Positions 34,551 through 40,723 of a stretch of 64,000 nt of DNA are shown here, piece by piece. This DNA comes from Kribbella pratensis. GTDB lineage: Bacteria; Actinomycetota; Actinomycetes; Propionibacteriales; Kribbellaceae. Where the stretch lies: the NCBI RefSeq assembly GCF_004366075.1, contig NZ_SODU01000002.1, positions 1,364,758 through 1,428,757 on the forward strand. The letters run 5' to 3'. Each line of letters begins with the position of its first letter. Position 1 is the stretch's first letter. Made by a program: the position numbers and the translations under genes. The notes under the pieces are model-generated. The model searched no databases and was not told the origin of the DNA. It saw nothing but the letters and a program-made list of their open reading frames with translations.

Positions 34551-36343
34551 GCGGCCTGGCGCTCCTGGACTGCCTTGATCCGCGGTACATCGAGCTTGTT
34601 GCTGCGGTCGAAGTTGTAGATGCCGTTCTCTTCCTGGAACACGTCGGTCAGCTGCGTGTAGCAGTAGCCGAACATCAACTCGTTGTCGAGCAGCGCGTCG
34701 ACCAGGCCGGCGAAGCGGGTGTAGAAGTCCTCTTCGTTCGCGACCCGCTGGCCGTAGCCCCACGAGTCCGCGGAGTTCCCGCTCTTCCCGGCGGCCGCCT
34801 TCTCCGCGTTCCACCAGATGCCACCGAACTCGCTGCAGAAGTACGGCTGGCCGTCGTACGCCAACGAGATCGGCTTGCCCTCGGGGCCGCCGGTGTTGCC
34901 GTACGGCTTGTCGTTCACCAGATCCGCCATCTGCTTCGCGAACTCGGCCGGGTCCTGCTCGTAGTTGTGCGAGTCCCAGACGTCCGTCTCCGGCACGCGG
35001 TGCGAGTATCCGGACGCGTCGAGCACTGGGCGGCTGGTGTCGGCCGCCTTGGTGGCCAGGAACATCGCGCGGGTCACGTCGTCGAGCTGCGTGATCCGGT
35101 CGTGCAGCAGCTGGTGCGTCTCGTTCAGCGGGCACCAGCCGATGATGCTCGGGTGGCTGTAGTCGCGTTCGACCGCCTCGAGCCACTGGCCGACGTACGA
35201 CGCGGTCGGCTGCTGGTTCTCCTTGTCGGTGTTACCGACGCCGGAGCCCCAGTCGCCGAACTCGCCCCAGACCAGGTATCCGAGCCGGTCCGCGTGGTAC
35301 AGGAACCGCTCCTCGAACACCTTCTGGTGCAGGCGTGCGCCGTTGAACCCGGCCGCCAGGCTGAGCTCGATGTCGCGGACCAGCGCCTCCTCGGACGGCG
35401 CGGTCATCAGGCTCTCCGGCCAGTACCCCTGGTCCAGCACGAGCCGCTGGAACACGTGCTTGCCGTTGATCAGGATCGCCTTGCCGTTGATGCTCACCGA
35501 CCGCAGGCCGGCGTACGAGTCGGCGCCGTCGACCACGTTGCCGTCGGCATCGATCAGCTCGAGGCGTACGTCGTACAGATGCGGATCCGTGGTGTCCCAG
35601 AGGCGGACGCGCTCGGCCGGGACCTGCAGGGTGAGCCGCGGGGCCAGGTCGAGGTCGGCGCGGACCTCGGCGGTGGTCACCTCGCCGTCGGCGTCCTTGA
35701 GGACGGCCCTGATCTTGTAGCCGGCCTTGTTCGCCGAGACCGGTACTTCGAGGTGGAACGCGGAGCCGGCCACGTCCGGCGTGATCCGCGGACGCTTCAG
35801 GTGCACCGTGGGTACCGCTTCGAGCCAGACGGTCTGCCAGATGCCGGTGGTGCGGGTGTACAGGCAGGCGTGGTTGAAGTACAGCTGGCTCTGCTTGCCA
35901 CGCGCCTGCGGGCCGCGGTGCGTGTCGCGAGCGCGGACGACGATGGTCGCCTGCTCGCCCGGCTTGGCGACGTGGCGCAGATTGGCGCTGAACGGGGTGA
36001 ACCCGCCGCGGTGCCGGACCACCTCCTCGCCGTTCACCCAGACGGTGGTGTCGTGGTCGACGGCCTGGAAGTGCAGTACGGCGTCCTTGCCGTCCCACTC
36101 CGCGGGGATCGTGACGGTGGTGCGGTACCAGACCGCCTCCATGAAGTCGACGTCCTCGATCCCGGACAACTCGGTCTCCGGCGCGAACGGTACGACGATC
36201 CGCTGGGACAGCTCGCGTTCACGCAGGCCGCGCTCCAGCCCGGAGTCCGACCGGTCGATCTCGAACTGCCACTCGCCGTTCAGATTCACCCACTCGGGGC
36301 GGACGAACTGCGGACGCGGGTACTCCGCACGAGGCTGCGACAT
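34535..36343 (-). CDS. Glycoside hydrolase family 2 enzyme (beta-glucuronidase-like)
   Basis: A 602-residue GH2 protein, with the jelly-roll sugar-binding domain (WYRTTVTIPAEWDG, VWVNGEEV..HRGGFTPF), an immunoglobulin-like domain and the TIM barrel. The catalytic acid/base Glu lies in WCPLNETHQL near residue 408, the nucleophile Glu in FCSEFGG near residue 504. No signal peptide, so it is cytoplasmic and needs imported oligosaccharides. Specificity cannot be set by eye. ATG 36343 is used although the frame is open further. A LacI-like operator sits at 36388-36401, but no LacI gene lies here. Confidence 0.88.
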   Translation of the reverse strand: MSQPRAEYPRPQFVRPEWVNLNGEWQFEIDRSDSGLERGLRERELSQRIVVPFAPETELSGIEDVDFMEAVWYRTTVTIPAEWDGKDAVLHFQAVDHDTTVWVNGEEVVRHRGGFTPFSANLRHVAKPGEQATIVVRARDTHRGPQARGKQSQLYFNHACLYTRTTGIWQTVWLEAVPTVHLKRPRITPDVAGSAFHLEVPVSANKAGYKIRAVLKDADGEVTTAEVRADLDLAPRLTLQVPAERVRLWDTTDPHLYDVRLELIDADGNVVDGADSYAGLRSVSINGKAILINGKHVFQRLVLDQGYWPESLMTAPSEEALVRDIELSLAAGFNGARLHQKVFEERFLYHADRLGYLVWGEFGDWGSGVGNTDKENQQPTASYVGQWLEAVERDYSHPSIIGWCPLNETHQLLHDRITQLDDVTRAMFLATKAADTSRPVLDASGYSHRVPETDVWDSHNYEQDPAEFAKQMADLVNDKPYGNTGGPEGKPISLAYDGQPYFCSEFGGIWWNAEKAAAGKSGNSADSWGYGQRVANEEDFYTRFAGLVDALLDNELMFGYCYTQLTDVFQEENGIYNFDRSNKLDVPRIKAVQERQAAYEKD

Positions 36344-36387
36344 TGTTGTCTCCCGTGGTGCTTGATCGGTGGCGGGACACGAGCACT

Positions 36388-36401
36388 TTACAACGTTGAA
36401 A
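36388..36401. promoter_or_regulatory. LacI/GalR-type operator upstream of the GH2 gene
   Basis: TTACAACGTTGAAA is symmetrical around CAAC|GTTG, with one mismatch at each side. Central CG palindromes with A/T flanks are typical of LacI-family sites. It is 45 bp upstream of the GH2 start. The regulator gene is not in this window. Confidence 0.55.
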
Positions 36402-36444
36402 TGGCCCCAGCAATGGCCAGTTCCAGTCACTGGAAAGGGGCTGC

Positions 36445-37161
36445 TCAGGGCTGGGTGAAGAGGGCGGCGTTGAGGAAGTCGGCGGCGAAGGTGCCTTCGC
36501 GGTCCGGATGCACGGCGCGGAGCTCGATCGGGGTGAGGGCGCCGAAGATCGCGCGGAGATCCTCGACGGAAAACGTCATACCGCCGTACGTGTCGCCGGT
36601 CGTGACGACGTCGAGGTCGCTGGGCATGTCCATCCGCTCGGCGGCGAACGCGACGATCCCGAACCGGCCACCGGGGCGCACGAGCGGGAGGACGCGCTGC
36701 AGGTACGTGATCCGGCGGTGCGGGGCGATGTGGTGGAAGCACCCGGAGTCGTACACCACGTCGTACTCACCAGCCGGCAGCGGATCACGCAGTACGTCGA
36801 CCGCTGTCAACGTGACCGCGGCGGGCATCGTCGGCCGTAGCGTATCGAGGAGGTCCGCGGCCAGGTCGATCCCGTCGACGGTCGCGCCCTGCTCGGCGAA
36901 CCACCTGGTGTTGCGGCCCGCGCCGCAGCCGACGTCGAGAACCCGCGCATTCTCGAGCTCTCCGAGCAGACCTCGCTCGTGCCAGTCGACCAGCGGTTCG
37001 TCCGGGAGTTGGGTGGCCAGCGGGTGCCCGGGCGTGGTCAGCAAGCCGGTCCAGTACTCGGCGGCGGAGGTGCTGGAGCGGTCTCCTCGCCCACTCGCAC
37101 TCACCACCTGATCAAGCACATCGAGCAACTGGTCAACTGTGAAAATGCGAGGTCCCGTCAC
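36445..37161 (-). CDS. Class I SAM-dependent methyltransferase
   Basis: A 238-residue methyltransferase: motif I VLDVGCGAGRNTRWFAEQG, acidic ribose-binding motif VDGIDLA and motif IV YDVVYDSGCFHH. The target is unknown. Its 5' end overlaps the 3' end of the upstream GNAT gene by 29 bp, so they form one transcript. The start at 37161 is favoured because it keeps the overlap short. Confidence 0.85.
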   Translation of the reverse strand: MTGPRIFTVDQLLDVLDQVVSASGRGDRSSTSAAEYWTGLLTTPGHPLATQLPDEPLVDWHERGLLGELENARVLDVGCGAGRNTRWFAEQGATVDGIDLAADLLDTLRPTMPAAVTLTAVDVLRDPLPAGEYDVVYDSGCFHHIAPHRRITYLQRVLPLVRPGGRFGIVAFAAERMDMPSDLDVVTTGDTYGGMTFSVEDLRAIFGALTPIELRAVHPDREGTFAADFLNAALFTQP

Positions 37162-37630
37162 CAGTGAATTCTACCGGAATTCCCTTTGCGTAGCAGCGTG
37201 TTCCGGGCTGATCGACGTACTTTCCCCAGGGTGCCGTGCGGGTGTATCCACTCGACTCGTAGAGGGCGATCGCCTCGGGCTGGAGCGCACCTGTGGACAA
37301 GCGAAGCGTCGGATAGCCGGCGGTGCGAGCGGCCGTTTCCAGACCGGCCAACAAGGCGCGCGCGTATCCCCGCCCGCGTGCGGCCGGGGCGACGTACATC
37401 CGCTTCACTTCGCCGTCGCCTGGATGCTCGCTGTCCGGCCCGAACGCCTGTACGGCGCCACACCCGACAGCACGCCGCGCGTCGTCGAGCACCACGAAGT
37501 ACCGCGCACCGCTCTTGACCTGCGATCGCCCCTCGGCCCCGTACTTCTCGACCAACTCGCCGTACGCCGCCGCCAGCAACTCACCCAGCTCGAAGTCCTC
37601 CGCCGGCCGCTCCTCCACGATGTGCTCCAC
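37133..37630 (-). CDS. GNAT-family N-acetyltransferase
   Basis: A 165-residue acetyltransferase with the acetyl-CoA-binding motif VAPAARGRGYARALLAGLE and the late LRLSTGALQPEAIALYESSGY of GNAT proteins. The acceptor is unknown. It is the first gene of a two-gene minus-strand operon with the methyltransferase and overlaps it by 29 bp. Confidence 0.85.
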   Translation of the reverse strand: MEHIVEERPAEDFELGELLAAAYGELVEKYGAEGRSQVKSGARYFVVLDDARRAVGCGAVQAFGPDSEHPGDGEVKRMYVAPAARGRGYARALLAGLETAARTAGYPTLRLSTGALQPEAIALYESSGYTRTAPWGKYVDQPGTRCYAKGIPVEFTGDGTSHFHS

Positions 37631-37752
37631 CCCCGCATCGTAAAAGCACGTGAGCCGGTACGGCGGTGCGCCCTAGGCTGTTGCCCGATGCAGCGTTTCT
37701 GAAGGTGTAGGTACGTCGTGGCGGGCCCTGGACGGGGTCGGCTCGATCTGGC

Positions 37753-39030
37753 GTGCCTGCGCCGCGCTTCGACCGTTCTGTCGATCGCGAGCCTTCAGGA
37801 GCCTTCTTGTCCGGCATTGTCCTGCCTTGCATTGTTCTGCCCTGCATCACCGATCACCTTGTCCTGCGCACCATCGACGGCGCGGCCGACCTCCTCATCG
37901 AGGAAGTGCGCGCGATGGCGTCGATCCACTCGATCCGTCAGGCGTCCGTCGACACCGTCGAGTGCACGATCGACGGCCCGCTCGACGACCTTGCCGCCTG
38001 TGGTCTATACGCGACGGTCGCCGTACGTGACCTCGACCAATCGCTGCGAACCGGAGCCCTGAGCAACCTTCCGCACCCTGTCCGGTTTCGGGTCGGGACG
38101 GCGGATCCGGCCCAGCGACGAGAGGTGATCAACGCGACCGAGCAACGATTCGGCTGGGTGAACCGGCCGGGCGACTGGGACGTCAACCTCGTCCCGTTCG
38201 CCGACGGGTGGATCGCGGAGATCGGTCCGCTGTCGTGGACGCGGCGATTCGGTCTTTTGGAACGGTTGCCCTGGTCAACCAACCTGATCGTCGCCGAGGT
38301 GCTGATCCGGTTGGCGAAGATCCGGCCCGGCCAGCGCGTCGTGGACCCATTCTGCGGCACCGGCACCATCCTCCAAGCGGTACGCCGCCAACACCCCACC
38401 ACCCACCTCCTAGGCCTCGACCACGACCCCCATGCCCTCCGGATCGCCGCCAACAACGCACTCAGCATCGCGACCAGCAGCCCTCTCACGACCGCGGGCA
38501 ACGCCCTCACGATCGCGGCCGACGACGCCCTCAGAGTCGCGGCCGACGGCGCACTCACGATCGCCGGCGACGCACTCACGATCGCCGGCAAAGCCCTCAC
38601 GATCGCGGGCGGCGACGCACTCAGGATCGCGGGCAACGCCCTCGCGGCCGGCGACGCGCTCAAGATCACGGGCGGCGACGCGCCCGGCGGCAGCAAGATC
38701 CCCCTCGCTCGGGGCACGGCGGAGGCTCTTCCGCTTGGGTCCGGCAGCGTGGATCGGGTGATTGCGAATCTCCCGTTCGGCAAGCAGGTCGGCAGTCATC
38801 GCGCCAACCGCACCCTCTATCCCGCCGTACTAGGCGAGATCGATCGAGTCCTCAGCGTCGACGGTCGCGCCGTCCTCCTCACCGAGGACAAACGCCTGCT
38901 CCACAGCGCGATCGAGAGGCAGCGCGCCTTGAAGGTCGTGCGTCAGCGCGTGCTCAGATACAACGGCGCGACCCCGACCGCCTACGTCCTCAGCCGGACC
39001 CGTCTAGCCAGAACCACCCCTGCGCGATAA
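37753..39030 (+). CDS. RNA methyltransferase (THUMP/RlmKL-like) with internal repeat insertion
   Basis: A 425-residue protein. Residues 30-150 resemble the substrate-RNA part (LVLRTIDGAADLLIEEVRA); residues 170-425 are an RNA guanine-N2-type methyltransferase with motif I VVDPFCGTGTILQ, acidic motif LLGLDHDPHAL and the catalytic motif NLPFGKQVG. Between acidic motif and catalytic motif it carries about 80 extra residues of (G/A)DALTIAG-like repeats (38433-38694). Family members methylate 23S rRNA or tRNA guanosines. Start GTG 37753 is uncertain; the N-terminal 30 residues have a low-complexity ...VLPCIVLPC... run and an internal start is possible. Confidence 0.8.
   Translation: MPAPRFDRSVDREPSGAFLSGIVLPCIVLPCITDHLVLRTIDGAADLLIEEVRAMASIHSIRQASVDTVECTIDGPLDDLAACGLYATVAVRDLDQSLRTGALSNLPHPVRFRVGTADPAQRREVINATEQRFGWVNRPGDWDVNLVPFADGWIAEIGPLSWTRRFGLLERLPWSTNLIVAEVLIRLAKIRPGQRVVDPFCGTGTILQAVRRQHPTTHLLGLDHDPHALRIAANNALSIATSSPLTTAGNALTIAADDALRVAADGALTIAGDALTIAGKALTIAGGDALRIAGNALAAGDALKITGGDAPGGSKIPLARGTAEALPLGSGSVDRVIANLPFGKQVGSHRANRTLYPAVLGEIDRVLSVDGRAVLLTEDKRLLHSAIERQRALKVVRQRVLRYNGATPTAYVLSRTRLARTTPAR
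38433..38694 (+). repeat. In-frame degenerate tandem repeats inside the RNA methyltransferase gene
   Basis: About 260 bp encode a run of degenerate units such as NALTIAADD, GDALTIAG and GGDALRIAG (8-9 residues, 24-27 bp each, ten or more copies). It is inserted in the Rossmann fold between acidic motif and catalytic motif, a position where loops may grow without breaking the core. Confidence 0.8.
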
Positions 39031-39039
39031 CATCGCCAA

Positions 39040-39426
39040 ATGGCGATTGATCAGGTCGAGGTTGACGAGACGGCTGCGTTGGCGGTGGCCGGTTGTTTGT
39101 TCCACGGGTTCAGTGATGCGTCGCGGTTGGCGATCGTGCGGCACCTGGCGTTGGGGGAGCACCGGGTCGTCGACCTGACCGAACACCTGGGGCTGGCGCA
39201 GTCGACAGTCTCCAAGCACCTCGCATGTCTGCGCGACTGCGGGCTCGTCGAGTCGCGGCCGCAGGGGCGGGCATCGATGTTCAGCCTGTCGCACCCCGAG
39301 GCGACGATGGACCTGCTGGCCGCGGCCGAGCGCCTCCTAGGCCTCACCGGCGACGCCGTCGCCCTCTGCCCGAACTACGGCCTGGCGCACGACGCGACCA
39401 CCGCATCGGAGCCCAGCCATGACTGA
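39040..39426 (+). CDS. ArsR/CmtR-like metal-sensing repressor
   Basis: A 128-residue winged helix: GFSDASRLAIVRHLA, VVDLTEHLGLAQSTVSKHLACLRDCGLVES. Cysteines in HLACLRDCGL of the recognition region and near the C-terminus (LCPNYG) resemble Cd(II)/Pb(II)-sensing CmtR-type sites. It overlaps the CDF transporter start by 8 bp; the pair is a standard metal-response unit. The metal (Cd, Zn or Co) is not determined. Confidence 0.85.
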   Translation: MAIDQVEVDETAALAVAGCLFHGFSDASRLAIVRHLALGEHRVVDLTEHLGLAQSTVSKHLACLRDCGLVESRPQGRASMFSLSHPEATMDLLAAAERLLGLTGDAVALCPNYGLAHDATTASEPSHD

Positions 39427-40201
39427 CCCGCAGCAGCCGAGCCGACCCTCTGCTGAACCGCTGCACCTGAGCCGACCGTCTGGTGACCCGCTGCGGCCGA
39501 GCCGAGCCGCGGGTGAACCGCTGCGCCCGAGTTCAGTCATGGCTGAACCGTTACAGCTGGGGACTGCTTGGGTGGTGGATCCTGCTGAGCGCCGCCGCTT
39601 GGGGAAGCGCGCGCAGTTGCTGGCCGGTGCGTCCGTTGCGTACAACGTGGTTGAGGCAGTCGTTGCGATCACCTCCGGCTTGGTGGCCGGTTCGGTCGCG
39701 TTGGTCGGGTTCGGCCTGGACTCGGTCGTCGAGGTCTCCAGCGGACTGATCATCCTGTGGCAGTTCCGCCACCCGCTGCCCGAGTCCCGCGAACGTCAAG
39801 CCCTTCGTCTGCTGGCATTCTCGTTCTTCGCACTCGCGGCGTACGTCGGCTTCGAGTCGATTCGCACGCTGATCACCGGAGCCGATCCCGAGACATCTCC
39901 GGTCGGTATCGGCCTGGCCATAGCGTCGCTGATCGTGATGCCGTTCCTCTCCTGGGCGCAACGACGTACCGGAAAGGCGCTGGGATCGAACGCCGTAGTC
40001 GCAGACTCGACGCAGACGCTCCTGTGCACCTACCTCTCGGCGGTGCTCCTCGTCGGACTCGTCCTGAACGCGACCCTCGGCTGGTCCTGGGCAGACCCGA
40101 TCGCCGGCCTGATCATCGCGGCCGTCGCAGTACGCGAAGGAATCGAAGCCTGGCAAGGCAAAGGCTGCTGCTCCCCCCTCGGCGGCCCGTGCCGGGACTG
40201 A
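39419..40201 (+). CDS. Cation diffusion facilitator (CDF) transporter
   Basis: A 260-residue transporter with six membrane helices. GLVAGSVALVGFGLDSVVEVSSG carries the metal-binding Asp of helix 2, and SNAVVADSTQTLLCTYLS carries a helix 5 Asp site. It would exchange Zn(II), Cd(II) or Co(II) for protons. The first 40 residues are four copies of a 10-residue repeat (39431-39550) and are absent in typical relatives; the internal ATG at 39539 would give a normal start. The ATG at 39419 overlaps the ArsR gene. The C-terminal cytoplasmic domain is short and ends GKGCCSPLGGPC. Confidence 0.85.
   Translation: MTDPQQPSRPSAEPLHLSRPSGDPLRPSRAAGEPLRPSSVMAEPLQLGTAWVVDPAERRRLGKRAQLLAGASVAYNVVEAVVAITSGLVAGSVALVGFGLDSVVEVSSGLIILWQFRHPLPESRERQALRLLAFSFFALAAYVGFESIRTLITGADPETSPVGIGLAIASLIVMPFLSWAQRRTGKALGSNAVVADSTQTLLCTYLSAVLLVGLVLNATLGWSWADPIAGLIIAAVAVREGIEAWQGKGCCSPLGGPCRD
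39431..39550 (+). repeat. Four copies of a 30-bp tandem repeat at the CDF gene start
   Basis: Units begin at 39431, 39461, 39491 and 39521. Each encodes a ten-residue unit such as LHLSRPSGDP or LRPSRAAGEP. The last unit contains an ATG (39539) that may be the original start. Confidence 0.8.
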
Positions 40202-40295
40202 CACCGTGCCGCGCAACAGCCGATCGTCACGATCCGACGCAACCCAGGCAATCGAGCGGCCCACCCTCCACCACCCGCCAATCCACACCCCGCCC

Positions 40296-40385
40296 GACAC
40301 AGCATGCCCCGACACAGCACGCCCCGACACAGCACGCCCCGACACAGCACGCCCCGACACAGCACGCCCCGACACAGCACGTCCC
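40296..40385. repeat. Six-copy 15-bp tandem repeat
   Basis: Unit GACACAGCACGCCCC, near identical in all six copies, the first with one C-to-T change and the last ending GTCCC. It runs straight into the 16-bp array. Confidence 0.9.
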
Positions 40386-40640
40386 GGGCAGGTCCGGAGT
40401 GCAGCAGGTCCCGGGTGCAGCGGGTCCCGGGTGCAGCGGGTCCCGGGCACAGCAGCTCCGGGGTACAGCGGGTCCTGAGCACAGCACGTCCTGAGCACAG
40501 CAGGTCCCGGGTGCAGCGGGTCCCGGGTGCAGCGGGTCCCGGGTGCAGCAGGTCCTGAGCACAGCAGGTCCTGAGCACAGCAGGTCCTGAGCACAGCACG
40601 TCCTGAGCACAGCAGGTCCCGGGCACAGCACGTCCCGGCA
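40386..40640. repeat. About 16 copies of a 16-bp tandem repeat (minisatellite)
   Basis: Units start every 16 bp from 40386, with two main variants, CAGCGGGTCCCGGGTG and CAGCAGGTCCTGAGCA, alternating in blocks, so the array grew by unequal exchange of blocks. GGG runs recur on the plus strand and could form G-quadruplexes. It is not a CRISPR, because units are contiguous with no spacers. Unit length is not a multiple of three, against a coding role. Confidence 0.9.
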
Positions 40641-40723
40641 CGCCACGTTCCGGGTGCGGCGCGGACAGAGGCGTGCGCGGCGAGGCTGGCGGGCTGCCCG
40701 CGGATCGTGCGCGTCCGGTTGGG

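Larger units (their letters stand above)
40202..40723. other. Gene-free gap dominated by minisatellites
   Basis: The 522-bp gap between the CDF gene stop and the 3' end of the minus-strand HNH gene holds two tandem arrays (40296-40385 and 40386-40640). The flanks, 40202-40295 and 40641-40723, hold nothing I recognise. Several open frames cross the arrays on both strands, but the 15- and 16-bp units make them artefacts of repetition. Confidence 0.8.

Noticed and set aside
34292..37111. A 939-codon plus-strand frame opposite the GH2 and methyltransferase genes
   Set aside because: It is antisense to two well-supported genes, its product is Arg/Val/Asp-rich low-complexity sequence and it has no domain. 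High GC3 on the other strand explains the lack of stops.
40296..40640. CRISPR-like array
   Set aside because: The units are contiguous 15- and 16-bp repeats without unique spacers, and no cas gene is near.
40227..40646. Cys-rich proteins encoded on the minus strand across the minisatellite
   Set aside because: All three minus frames are open because a 16-bp unit without stop codons cycles through the frames. There is no ribosome site, and the composition follows from the repeat alone.
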